This document shows, one piece after another, positions 55,971 through 64,000 of a DNA stretch of 64,000 nucleotides; position 1 is the stretch's first letter; every line of letters begins with the position of its first letter. The notes beneath the pieces were generated by a model. The model did no database searches, had not been told where the DNA came from, and was given only the letters and a program-made list of their open reading frames with translations. Origin of the DNA: Exiguobacterium sp. KRL4 (lineage in GTDB: Bacteria; Bacillota; Bacilli; Exiguobacteriales; Exiguobacteriaceae). The DNA lies in the NCBI RefSeq assembly GCF_001870785.1, contig NZ_MOLV01000012.1, positions 31,468 through 95,467 of the forward strand, given 5' to 3'. Made by a program: the position numbers and the translations under genes.

Positions 55971-56810
55971 ATGAAACAGACGGATGCGACGCAAATCGAA
56001 GAAACGATTCAAACCGACTTCAAAAAAGATATGTCTTACGGGGATTATTTACAGCTCGACTCACTCTTGACGAGCCAGCAACGCTTATCGGACCACCATG
56101 ATGAGATGCTGTTCATCGTCATCCATCAGACAAGCGAGCTTTGGATGAAGTTGATTTTGCATGAGATGACGGCCGCAACTAAAGCGATTGCCGATGATCA
56201 GCTCGAGCGGTCGTTTAAGATGCTCGCCCGCGTCTCGAAAATTCAACAACAATTGATTCAATCATGGAGTGTCCTGTCGACACTGACACCGGCTGAATAC
56301 TTGGAGTTCCGTGACTCACTCGGACATTCGTCCGGATTCCAGTCCTACCAGAACCGGCAAATCGAATTTGCCCTTGGATTTAAGAATGCACAGATGCTTC
56401 GGGTCTATGAACATGAAACGGCGCTGTTCGCTCAATTGAACGATGACTTAAAAACACCGAGCATCTATGACGAAACCGTCCGGGCGATGAATCGGCGCGG
56501 CTTGCCGATTGACAAAGCAATCCTCAATCGGGATATCACGCAAGACTGGGAAGCCGATGCGAGTGTCGAAGCTTCCTGGGCCATCGTCTATCAAGATGTC
56601 GAACAGTACTGGGACTTGTATGAACTCGGTGAAAAGTTACTCGATATCGGCAGCCAGCAACAAATGTGGCGCTTTAACCATATGAGCACCGTCGAACGAA
56701 TCATCGGTCAAAAACCGGGCACGGGCGGCTCGTCCGGTGTCAGTTACCTGCGCCGGGTGCTCGACCACCGGTTCTTCCCGGAACTCTGGTCAGTTCGGAC
56801 AAAACTTTGA
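55971..56810 (+). CDS. kynA: tryptophan 2,3-dioxygenase
   Basis: A 279-residue haem dioxygenase opening the indole ring to N-formylkynurenine. [46 protein letters not shown] and [13 protein letters not shown] are diagnostic; the haem His is expected in the FNHMSTVER region. AAAGGGGATC precedes the ATG. Confidence 0.94.
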   Translation: MKQTDATQIEETIQTDFKKDMSYGDYLQLDSLLTSQQRLSDHHDEMLFIVIHQTSELWMKLILHEMTAATKAIADDQLERSFKMLARVSKIQQQLIQSWSVLSTLTPAEYLEFRDSLGHSSGFQSYQNRQIEFALGFKNAQMLRVYEHETALFAQLNDDLKTPSIYDETVRAMNRRGLPIDKAILNRDITQDWEADASVEASWAIVYQDVEQYWDLYELGEKLLDIGSQQQMWRFNHMSTVERIIGQKPGTGGSSGVSYLRRVLDHRFFPELWSVRTKL

Positions 56811-56823
56811 GGAGGAATGTGAA

Positions 56824-57447
56824 ATGAACCGTTGGATAGATGTCTCACAACCGTTAACCTCGTCGATTACGACATGGCCGGGCGATACGAAGTTCAACTA
56901 CACGATCAATTGGAGTAAAGCCGACACCGGTTCCGTCAACGTCGGTCAAGTCACGATGAGTCTGCATACCGGCACTCACATCGACGCACCGTTTCACTTT
57001 GACGATGCCGGTCAAAAAGTCATTGATCTTGATCCAGACCTCTACATCGGTCATGCCCGTGTCATCTACCTGCCCGGTCGAACAGAGATTATCGCAAGTG
57101 ACCTCGATGCGTTTGATTTAACCGATGTCCGCCGACTCATCATCAAAACGGACGGATGGGTCGATAAGGCGATTTTCCCGGAAACGATTCCGGTCCTGAC
57201 ACCGAGTCTTGCCGAACGTCTCGGAGCACTCGGCATCGAATTGATCGGACTTGATTTACCGTCTGTTGACGCAATCGACAGTAAAGAAATGAGTGCCCAC
57301 CATGCCCTCGCAACACACGGTGTCCACATCCTGGAAGGACTCGTGCTCGATGCAATCACACCGGGTGACTATCATCTAAACGCCGTTCCGCTTCCGATTG
57401 TCGACGGTGACGGCAGTCCTGTCCGCGCGTTGATGCGACCGTATTAA
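56824..57447 (+). CDS. kynB: kynurenine formamidase
   Basis: A 207-residue cyclase-family metal hydrolase releasing formate from N-formylkynurenine. WPGDTKFNY, SLHTGTHIDAPFHF (metal His/Asp cluster) and LDLPSVD match bacterial KynB. The ATG at 56824 follows GAGGAGG; a longer frame overlapping kynA is rejected. Completes tryptophan-to-anthranilate in four genes. Confidence 0.93.
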   Translation: MNRWIDVSQPLTSSITTWPGDTKFNYTINWSKADTGSVNVGQVTMSLHTGTHIDAPFHFDDAGQKVIDLDPDLYIGHARVIYLPGRTEIIASDLDAFDLTDVRRLIIKTDGWVDKAIFPETIPVLTPSLAERLGALGIELIGLDLPSVDAIDSKEMSAHHALATHGVHILEGLVLDAITPGDYHLNAVPLPIVDGDGSPVRALMRPY

Positions 57448-57493
57448 AAAAACCGACAGAACTCTCTTCCAAGAGTTTTCTGTCGGTTTTTTC
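57446..57493. terminator. bidirectional terminator
   Basis: AAAAACCGACAGAA-CTCT and AGAG-TTTTCTGTCGGTTTTT form a long stem between kynB and the hydrolase pseudogene. Confidence 0.9.
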
Positions 57494-58010
57494 AGTTTTC
57501 CTTAACCGATACGGGGAACAAAACTTCTTCCGTCCGTTGCATGATGCGTCCGAGTACTTGAAGTGACGCATCGACATCAAAATCGATATCTAGAGAATGA
57601 TTAGCTCCTTCCGCCTGTTCGAGGACTAGGTTCGACCTACCGCACCGTTCAAACGCTTCCGGACTGTACTGATGATCCTGATCCCCGATGACTAGTAATC
57701 CTCGATGCCGGCTTTTCGCAATTGCTTCGACGATTGCCGGATCTTTCAGTAACGGTGTCAACAGAACGACACGGGCTTCCGGAAACAATCCACGGTTCAT
57801 CATCGAAACAAGCGGTACCGTACCAAGAGATTTGGCAATGAAGTGAATCGTCTGATACGTTCTTGCCCGTAACACCTCATCGATGACCGCTTCAATCCGC
57901 CGACTCATCTCCGCATCTCCCTGCTCGTCCGGTAAACTGAACAGGTCGTCCGAGACATACTGAATCTCAATCACGTTGATTCCCCGCTTTAGTAACATCA
58001 TCCGGCTGAA

Positions 58011-58130
58011 TTGAACTACCTCCACCTACGCTTCGCCTAGAGGTGAAGGATTCCTGAGTGATCCGACCTAACGGTCGAAACCTGATCAGGCTAACCCCGT
58101 CGTCCCGACGGTTGAGGAAGCTAAGATACG
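58011..58130 (-). ncRNA. predicted omega-RNA (reRNA) of the tnpB element
   Basis: TnpB elements encode a guide RNA covering the tnpB 3' end and right end. Here the minus strand holds CCGTC-GGGA-CGACGG, GACC-GTTA-GGTC and the terminal 9-bp right-end hairpin in succession, overlapping and following the tnpB stop. The guide would be the bases just past TCAA, beginning TTCAGCCGGATGATG. Boundaries are estimates; no transcript evidence. Confidence 0.5.
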
Positions 58131-59258
58131 CTCGGCTTCTTGTTTGAGATTCAGTCCTGCGTTCACATCCCGGTCGTGATGGATCCCGCAACTCGGGCAT
58201 GTCCATTCACGCAAGCTAAGATGTTTCACGTCCTTGTGTTGATGACCGCAACTCGAGCACAGTTGGCTCGATGCGAAGGTCTTGCCGACCTTCACGACGG
58301 TTTTCCCGTACCAGTCCGCCTTGTATTCCAACATGCGGAAGAACTCCGACCAGCTGACGTCCGAGATGGCCTTGCTCCACTTGCGGTTCTTCTGCATGTT
58401 CTTCACCTGCAAGGTCTCGATTCCGATGACGTCGTGGTTTTGGACGATTTCAGTCGATACCTTGTGCAGGAAGTCAGTGCGCTTGTTGGCGATTTCCTCG
58501 TGGATACGGGCGACTTTCCGCTTCTGCTTCTGATAGTTCCTCGCCTCGGAAAGCGTGACCTTCTTGTTCAGGGCGATGCGTTGACGGCGGGAGAGCTTGC
58601 GCTGTTCGCGCGCCAGTTTCTTCTCAAGCGAACGGAAGTAACGGTCGCTCTTGTAGATCGTACCGTCCGACAGGATGGCAAAGTTCTTGAGTCCGACATC
58701 GATACCGATGGATGAACCGGTCTTTGGCAGTTCGTTGATCTCCTGCTCGACGAGCAGGGAGACGAAGTATTTCCCTGAAGCGTTGCGTCGGATCGTGGCG
58801 CTCAAGATACGGCCTGTGATCTGTTTCGAATAGGCGAAACGAACCCATTTCAGCTTGGGAAGTTTGAGCTGGTTGCACACAATCGAGACTTCAGGAAGTT
58901 GAGACTTGCCCTGGATGTTGGTCTTGTAAGACTGGACGGGATGGCGCTTGGACTTGAAACGAGGGCGTTCATTCTGCTTCTTAAAGAAGCGATCAAACGC
59001 ATCGGCAAGATGTTTAACGCTAATCTGAACAGATGTACTATCGACTTCCTTCAACCAGTCGAACTCCTGCTTCAACAAAGGAATTTCTTTGGAACAAGAG
59101 CCGTAGGACAGTCCTTTTCCAGTGGTCTTGTACATTTCATCCCACTTCGCCAGAAAGTGGTTGAAGACGAAACGCGAACATCCAATCGTCTTCGCAATCA
59201 GAATTTCCTGCTCTTTTGTCGGATAGATTCTAAATTTGTAGGCCTTGTGTTTCACCAA
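58086..59258 (-). CDS. tnpB: TnpB RNA-guided endonuclease (IS200/IS605 family)
   Basis: A 390-residue TnpB. N-terminal helix-turn-helix [12 protein letters not shown]. The RuvC triad looks complete: Asp187 in GIDVGLKNF, Glu281 in [11 protein letters not shown], Asp364 in [10 protein letters not shown]. Zinc ribbon C334/C337 and C354/C357 (CSSCG, CPSCG). Length and motifs indicate an intact nuclease, the ancestor type of Cas12. GGAGGTG precedes the TTG (59258) and GTG (59255) start options. It lies inside the hydrolase gene. Confidence 0.93.
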   Translation of the reverse strand: MVKHKAYKFRIYPTKEQEILIAKTIGCSRFVFNHFLAKWDEMYKTTGKGLSYGSCSKEIPLLKQEFDWLKEVDSTSVQISVKHLADAFDRFFKKQNERPRFKSKRHPVQSYKTNIQGKSQLPEVSIVCNQLKLPKLKWVRFAYSKQITGRILSATIRRNASGKYFVSLLVEQEINELPKTGSSIGIDVGLKNFAILSDGTIYKSDRYFRSLEKKLAREQRKLSRRQRIALNKKVTLSEARNYQKQKRKVARIHEEIANKRTDFLHKVSTEIVQNHDVIGIETLQVKNMQKNRKWSKAISDVSWSEFFRMLEYKADWYGKTVVKVGKTFASSQLCSSCGHQHKDVKHLSLREWTCPSCGIHHDRDVNAGLNLKQEAERILASSTVGTTGLA

Positions 59259-59570
59259 GATTTTTTCACCTCCTTCAAAAAAAATATACCCGAAAAACAG
59301 GCTGGCGATTCATCTCCCACTTTCACTTCGTTTAGAAGTGGGAGATGAATCACCTAATTTTTTGGTAAAATTACGGATGGTCATAGGCATAGCCGACTCC
59401 GGATAACATAAAACAAACCGCATCCGAATCGGAATAATAAGGGTTATAAGCAACCGTTTGATCATCCAGTTGCACTTCGCAACGACGAATCTCTATCAAG
59501 ATCCCCCCTTTATTTTTCCTTATTTTACCATTAATGCTATCAGTCGTCTATTTGAATTCTCTACATACTA

Positions 59571-59612
59571 AACAGCCCCCTCCAACGCTTTAGTAGCGAC
59601 GGAGAGGGCTGT
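59571..59612 (-). terminator. cydDC terminator
   Basis: AACAGCCC-TCC-GCGC-type arms around ACTAAAG pair on the minus strand and end in TTTAG, just after the cydC stop. Confidence 0.75.
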
Positions 59613-59616
59613 TGGT

Positions 59617-61335
59617 TTAACGGACCAGTTGATCCGGTGTAAAAACTGACTGTTCGACTTGTTTTAAGGCATAAAAAGCACCTTGTCGTGCCATCAAATC
59701 GGCATACGTGCCGACTTCGACGACTTGACCTTGCTCCATGACAACGATTTGGTCCATCTCCTCGAGTCCTGCGAGACGGTGACTGACCAACAACAGCGTT
59801 GCATCCGCCGCACGTGCGAACAAATGCTGTAAGATGGTCTGTTCCGTCAAGGCATCGACCGATGAGGTCGGTTCGTCGAGCAGGTAGAGCGGAGCTTGCC
59901 GCAAGAAAATCCGGGCAATCGCCAGCCGTTGTTTTTCACCACCGGACAGGTTTTCCCCTTTTTCGAGCACCCGGTCGTCAAGAGCGAGCAACGAAAGACC
60001 CACTTGATTCAGTGCTTCGGTCATCTGATCATCCGTTGCCTCGCTACTGGCCAGCTGCAAATTGTCGCGGATCGTTCCGTAAAAGAAATGGTTTTGTTGC
60101 AAGACGACATTCGATTGTCGCCATATCGCTTCCGGATCAATCTCTTGACCTGGCGTTCCCTCAATCCGGATTCCGTCTGCCGGATACATGCGCAACAACA
60201 GTTGCAACAACGTCGATTTCCCGGATCCGCTCGCTCCGACGATGGCTGTTTTGCTGCCCGCAGGAAACGTCACGCTGACGTCTCGTAAGACCGGACGTTC
60301 CTGATCGGGAAACGCAAACGTGACCTGTTCGGCCCGGAGTTCCGGTGCCCGCGTCAGCTCAAACGGACGATAGTTCGGTTCAACCGTCGCTTCGACCACA
60401 TCATCGAGCCGTCGCGCCGCGTGGCGGCTGTCTTCAAAGAAGCCCGGCAAAATCGCCATTGGGGCTGCATTTTCAAACACAGTCAACGAGGTCATGACGA
60501 GTAAGGCCAGGAAAACACCTTCGAGCTGACCGTCGGCGACCAGATAAGCACCGAGACCAAGGACAATCCAGGAAATGATCAAGGTGGCGAGTGTGTTCCA
60601 TGCAAGATTCGAGACGGCGTGCAGACCGTTACGTTTTTCTTCCGCGACGTATCGCGCTGCGACAGCATTCAGTTCTGCTTCCTTGTTTCCGAGTTGTTGG
60701 TAAATCTTTAAGTCCCGGTATCCTTGGAAGAGTTCCGTCACTTCCGTCGACAGTTCCCCGCGCCGTGCCCGGACGGACCGCGCAAAGCGTTGTTCCCGGT
60801 AGGCAAACCAGCCGGGAATGATGAATCCCGTCAACAGAAGACCGATCACGAGGACAAGTGCAACACTGAGCGAAAAGAAGCTGACGAAAAAGATCGTACA
60901 AAGAAAAACAAGCACTAAGATGATCGGTGGATAAACAACACGTAGAAACGTATTTTGCAGACTTTCGACGTCGCCGACGATTCGTGCGAGCAAGTCACCG
61001 CTCCGGTACTTGGCAAAGATGCCTGGTGCGAGCGGTTCAAGTCGTTTATAAAACGTCGTTCGTAAATCACTGAGAATCGTAAACGTCGCCCGGTGCGAAT
61101 AATAGCGTTCGGCGTAACGACTCGCCGCCCGCGTCAAGCTCGACAGCTTTTGTAAGGCAATCAAGACAGCCAGTGTCTGGATCGGTGGCAACAGTGCTGC
61201 TTTCGAGATTAAAAATCCACTTGCCGCAAACAAACCGACCGCTGTGACTCCAGCCAGAACACCGAAGAAAATTGAGAAGACGATGTCTCGTTTTTGGTGC
61301 AACATCAAGCGAAAAATTCCCATCAACTCTTTCAT
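59617..61335 (-). CDS. cydC: thiol reductant ABC exporter subunit CydC
   Basis: A 572-residue half-transporter. Six membrane helices (about 15-310) precede an ATPase domain (about 335-560) with Walker A GASGSGKST, signature LSGGEKQRLAIARI and Walker B LYLLDEPTS. With CydD it exports cysteine/glutathione and is needed for cytochrome bd assembly. Overlaps cydD by 4 bp. Confidence 0.88.
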   Translation of the reverse strand: MKELMGIFRLMLHQKRDIVFSIFFGVLAGVTAVGLFAASGFLISKAALLPPIQTLAVLIALQKLSSLTRAASRYAERYYSHRATFTILSDLRTTFYKRLEPLAPGIFAKYRSGDLLARIVGDVESLQNTFLRVVYPPIILVLVFLCTIFFVSFFSLSVALVLVIGLLLTGFIIPGWFAYREQRFARSVRARRGELSTEVTELFQGYRDLKIYQQLGNKEAELNAVAARYVAEEKRNGLHAVSNLAWNTLATLIISWIVLGLGAYLVADGQLEGVFLALLVMTSLTVFENAAPMAILPGFFEDSRHAARRLDDVVEATVEPNYRPFELTRAPELRAEQVTFAFPDQERPVLRDVSVTFPAGSKTAIVGASGSGKSTLLQLLLRMYPADGIRIEGTPGQEIDPEAIWRQSNVVLQQNHFFYGTIRDNLQLASSEATDDQMTEALNQVGLSLLALDDRVLEKGENLSGGEKQRLAIARIFLRQAPLYLLDEPTSSVDALTEQTILQHLFARAADATLLLVSHRLAGLEEMDQIVVMEQGQVVEVGTYADLMARQGAFYALKQVEQSVFTPDQLVR

Positions 61336-63062
61336 CGTGTCTCCTCCCCTCGTTGAACGGCACGCATCATCGCATACTCCGATTCACGTCCCATCAACTC
61401 TTCATGTGTCCCTCGGTCGACAATCTGTCCTCCTTCCAGAATGACGATTTGATCCGATTGTTCAATCGTATGCAACCGGTGGGCGACCGTGATGACGGTC
61501 GCTTCACGTCCTAAAACCGTGATTGCTTCTTGCAGCAAGCGTTCCGTCTTGACGTCAAGACCGGTCGTCGGTTCATCAAACAAGATGATGTTTGGTCGTT
61601 TTAAGAACGCACGCGCCAAAGCAACGCGCTGTTTTTCTCCGCCGGATAATCCGCGTCCGCCTTCCCCGATCACCGTATCGAGTCCGTTCGGCAACTGTCC
61701 GATCAGTTCCGTCAGACCGGCGTCAGATGCCGCCTGTTCAATCGCCGAACGTGATGCCTCGCGTAATTCACCAATCGCGATATTTTCCGCAAGTGTCCCT
61801 GCATACAAATACGGATGCTGGGAGATATAGCTCAGTTGGCGGAACCAGCTTGCTTCGGTGATCATCTGACGGTCTTGACCGTCAAGTAACAGCTGTCCGT
61901 CCTGCGGATCGGCGAGACCCGCCAATAACTGAAGGACCGTTGATTTACCGGCTCCGCTGCGACCGATCACCGCGACCTTCTGATACGGTTCGATCGCAAG
62001 ATTCAGTTCGGTCATCGCAAACCGGGCATCGCGGTATGAAAAAGCGACGTCCTTCAATTCGATCCGTGGTGGACGGGCTGCCGGCAGTTCCGTCTGTCCG
62101 AAAACGACGCTCCGGTCATCTTCCGTCAGTTCCGCCGCAATCTGTTTCGCGGCCGCGACACTGCCCCGTCCCGTATGGAACGCTGCGCCCATTTCCTTTA
62201 ACGCCAGATAGTATTCCGGCGCCAATACCAACATCAAAAAGGCCGGGACAAAGGTGATGCTTTGGAACAGAATCAAACGTAAGCTGACTTCAAGCGCAAT
62301 CATTCCCATACTGAGCATCGAGATGAATTCGAGCATCAGTGATGACAAGAAGGCAAGTTTCAACACCGTCAATGTCGCATCCCGAAAGTCAAGGCTGCTC
62401 CGTTCGATGACGTCCTGTTGGGCCTTCGCCCGACCAAATAATTTCAACGTCGTCAGTCCCTGTAACGTATCCAGAAATGTTCCGGAGAAGGCATTCATCT
62501 TCTCCAGCTGCGTATCGGCCCGATTTTGGGTCATGATTCCGATGACGATGTAAAACAACGGAATGAACGGGGCTGTAATCATCATGACGAGTCCCGTGAC
62601 CCAGTCATAGCTGAAGGCTGCGATCAGCACCATCAGCGGGACGATTGACGTCTGGATGACTTTCGGCATGTACTGACTGTAATAACTGTCCATCTCATCG
62701 ACCGAATCAAGCAGGACACTGACCTTTTTTCCGGATTGCCCTTCGAGCATCGATTCAACGGAGTTTTTTGTATATTTCGCGACAAGTGCCTGGCGTAAGT
62801 CCTGTTTGACCCGTGCCGCAAGATTCGTCCCGAGACGTCCGTTCCAGTACGTGACGCCGACGCGCAGGACAAGCATCAACAACAGGACACCCAGCAACGG
62901 AATGACTGCCGCGAACGGATCTTCTTGCAGGAAAATCCGGTCGACGATGATGACGATCAAATAGGATTGACCGATGACGGCAACACCCATTAAGACGGCC
63001 GCCAGCATCAGTTGTATTAAAATTGAACGCGGAATCGTGATGATCCCTTTAAGTGGATTCAT
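61332..63062 (-). CDS. cydD: thiol reductant ABC exporter subunit CydD
   Basis: A 576-residue half-transporter. Six helices (about 12-300) and an ATPase domain (about 335-570) with GRSGAGKST, LSGGEKQRVALARAF and IILFDEPTTGLD. The ATG at 63062 follows AAAGGGCG. Sites resembling a Rex box lie upstream. cydAB, which precede cydCD in Bacillus, are not next to it here. Confidence 0.88.
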   Translation of the reverse strand: MNPLKGIITIPRSILIQLMLAAVLMGVAVIGQSYLIVIIVDRIFLQEDPFAAVIPLLGVLLLMLVLRVGVTYWNGRLGTNLAARVKQDLRQALVAKYTKNSVESMLEGQSGKKVSVLLDSVDEMDSYYSQYMPKVIQTSIVPLMVLIAAFSYDWVTGLVMMITAPFIPLFYIVIGIMTQNRADTQLEKMNAFSGTFLDTLQGLTTLKLFGRAKAQQDVIERSSLDFRDATLTVLKLAFLSSLMLEFISMLSMGMIALEVSLRLILFQSITFVPAFLMLVLAPEYYLALKEMGAAFHTGRGSVAAAKQIAAELTEDDRSVVFGQTELPAARPPRIELKDVAFSYRDARFAMTELNLAIEPYQKVAVIGRSGAGKSTVLQLLAGLADPQDGQLLLDGQDRQMITEASWFRQLSYISQHPYLYAGTLAENIAIGELREASRSAIEQAASDAGLTELIGQLPNGLDTVIGEGGRGLSGGEKQRVALARAFLKRPNIILFDEPTTGLDVKTERLLQEAITVLGREATVITVAHRLHTIEQSDQIVILEGGQIVDRGTHEELMGRESEYAMMRAVQRGEETR

Positions 63063-63075
63063 AATCAAACGCCCT

Positions 63076-63090
63076 TTCACAAAGTGTGAA
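63076..63090. promoter_or_regulatory. TTCACA-AAG-TGTGAA palindrome before cydD
   Basis: A perfect 15-bp inverted repeat 14 bp upstream of cydD, next to the Rex-like box. It could be a second regulator site. Confidence 0.5.
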
Positions 63091-63097
63091 CGACTTT

Positions 63098-63115
63098 TAG
63101 TGAATATTTTCACAT
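63098..63115. promoter_or_regulatory. Rex-like box upstream of cydD
   Basis: TAGTGAATATTTTCACAT matches TTGTGAAWWWWTTCACAA except at the second and last positions. Rex represses cyd genes in Firmicutes when NADH is low. Confidence 0.65.
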
Positions 63116-63196
63116 ATCGTACATTCAGTATACCGAATCCATTCTGTTGATGCCACGGGTATGCTGCCGAAAAGGTGTGACGGTTTTGTGAGGAGC

Positions 63197-63224
63197 AAAA
63201 AGACGTTCTAATTAACAGAACGTC
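63197..63224 (-). terminator. terminator at the left edge of the CRISPR array
   Basis: On the minus strand GACGTTC-TGTTAATTA-GAACGTC is followed by TTTTTGC. It lies 11 bp from the first repeat, at the place where a minus-strand pre-crRNA should end. Confidence 0.75.
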
Positions 63225-63234
63225 AGCGTTTAGG

Positions 63235-64000
63235 GTTTTGATTCCATATAGGAAATAAGATCAGAAAGGCAGAACCGCGCAGCACTAGCAGAACTCGCAC
63301 CGAATACGTTTTAATTCCATATAGGTAAGATCGGAAAGTATCAAAGGAATACTATTACGACGGTGGTGACGCGTTTTAATTCCTTATAGGTAAGATCGGA
63401 AAGCTGATGCAGGAGCGGCTATTCGAGACACGACTGGAGTTTTAATTCCTTATAGGTAAGATCGGAAAGTCCAAAGATGGGCTTCATCCATGGTCAAACG
63501 CCAGAGTTTTAATTCCTTATAGGTAAGATCGGAAAGGTAACACTTGGATTGTCAACACTAAACTAGACAATCCAAGATCGGAAAGTGACGTAACCGAATA
63601 CGCAAGACGATTGAACCCTCATGAGTTTTAATTCCATATAGGTAAGATCGGAAAGTCACTGACTAAGGAGTTCTATTAATCATATATATGGTTTTAATTC
63701 CATATAGGTAAGATCGGAAAGTCGATATGAATGCCGACATGAAAGAACTTCACGCTCACTAGTTTTAATTCCATATAGGTAAGATCGGAAAGTTATTGGC
63801 AGAACTAAAAGAGGCAAAGGCACGTCTTGCGTTTTAATTCCATATAGGTAAGATCGGAAAGGGTGTAGCCTCCATTACTGCACTGACAGGCACACATACA
63901 GTTTTAATTCCATATAGGTAAGATCGGAAAGGATGCTGATATCCTCTTATGGGGTACAAAGACAAAAAAGTTTTAAATCAAACAAAATAAGATGTAGAAA
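63235..64000 (-). CRISPR. CRISPR array, probable type I-B or III repeats
   Basis: Ten 31-bp repeats or near-repeats, one 12-bp repeat stub (63574-63585) and a degenerate unit reaching the window edge. Repeats start at 63235 (34 bp, degenerate), 63308, 63373, 63439, 63506, 63625, 63691, 63762, 63831, 63901 and 63970 (degenerate). Spacers are 34-40 bp. The plus-strand repeat begins GTTTTAATTCCATATAGG and ends TAAGATCGGAAAG; read on the minus strand it ends AATTAAAAC, like the 8-nt handles (ATTGAAAC/ATTAAAAC) of I-B and III repeats. That and the left terminator favour minus-strand transcription, with a leader beyond 64000. No cas gene in view. Confidence 0.93.

Larger units (their letters stand above)
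58011..59364 (-). mobile_element. IS608-like, tnpB-only IS200/IS605 element
   Basis: On the minus strand it is bounded by the target TTAC at left (59368-59365) and ends with TCAA at right (58014-58011), the IS608-type cleavage pair, with no target duplication. The left end has a perfect 16-bp hairpin (59307-59351, arms GATTCATCTCCCACTT and its complement). The right end has a 9-bp hairpin (58019-58049). It carries tnpB but no Y1 transposase tnpA, so it would need TnpA in trans. The ends are unlike those of the ORF-less element at 16488. Confidence 0.85.
57492..59499 (-). pseudogene. alpha/beta-hydrolase gene split by a tnpB element
   Basis: The 5' part starts with TTG at 59499 (AAGGGGGG upstream) and reads MIEIRRCEVQLDD through SGVGYAYDHP. 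The 3' part (58010-57492) continues in frame with FSRMMLLKRGINVIEIQYVS, IHFIAKSLGTVPL (nucleophile Ser), GDQDHQYSPEAF and GANHSLD (Asp and His of the triad). Joining across the insertion gives about 217 residues with one extra defect: codon 43 is TAA (59371-59373), one base from a Leu TTA. The gene is therefore inactive twice over. Confidence 0.85.

Noticed and set aside
59617..64000. cas genes beside the CRISPR array
   Set aside because: The only genes on the left are cydDC; anything cas-related must lie beyond the right edge.

Overview
The window looks like a chromosomal segment of a low-to-mid GC Gram-positive of the Bacillales, most likely Exiguobacterium or a close relative. This is inference from gene content: HemQ, TarI/TarJ and teichoic-acid glycerophosphotransferases, GlcU-Gdh, TerC paralogues, MsrAB, Bacillus-type guanine and lysine riboswitches, and strong GGAGG ribosome sites. 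No rRNA or tRNA gene was seen.

Layout. 0-10 kb: a Bcr/CflA exporter behind a tandem HD-domain protein, two terC paralogues, folE2, a DUF2157/GDYXXLXY membrane pair, a Cache-domain chemoreceptor and a rhodanese. 10-20 kb: an amino acid permease, xpt-pbuX under a guanine riboswitch, pta divergent from hemQ, a 49-aa protein with a sigma-B-like promoter, an ORF-less IS200/IS605-like element, DUF423 and TRIC-like genes, and an AarF kinase. 20-33 kb: glcU-gdh with a sigma-B-like promoter, a CDF transporter, a nuclease lipoprotein, DCC and SDR genes, a Gfo/Idh dehydrogenase, glpD, permeases, DUF2252, msrAB, and lysP under a lysine riboswitch. 33-37 kb: MarR, a GGDEF protein, a deletion scar that destroyed a divergent tetR/MFS pair, and a Fur-boxed nitroreductase. 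37-44 kb: teichoic-acid or related polymer genes (tarI, tarJ, two TagB/TagF-type transferases, an acyltransferase). 44-50 kb: a complete arginine deiminase operon (arcA-arcB-arcD-arcC-arcR) that is visibly GC-richer than its surroundings. 50-57.5 kb: an MFS pump, DM13 and DUF4385 proteins, and a complete tryptophan-to-anthranilate operon (kynU-permease-kynA-kynB) divergent from a TetR regulator. 57.5-59.5 kb: an alpha/beta hydrolase gene split by a tnpB-only IS608-like element. 59.6-63.1 kb: cydDC with a Rex-like box. 63.2-64 kb: a CRISPR array with no cas genes in view, running to the window edge.

Several modules are physiologically related. Arginine deiminase, CydDC/Rex, the arcA cre site and glpD concern energy supply when oxygen or sugar changes. 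The riboswitches and permeases handle amino acid and purine uptake. The most unusual material is mobile or defence-related: an intact tnpB element with TTAC/TCAA ends, a separate ORF-less element of similar architecture that supplies the stop codon of its neighbour, and a CRISPR array whose repeat form and flanking terminator point to minus-strand transcription and which carries one truncated repeat.
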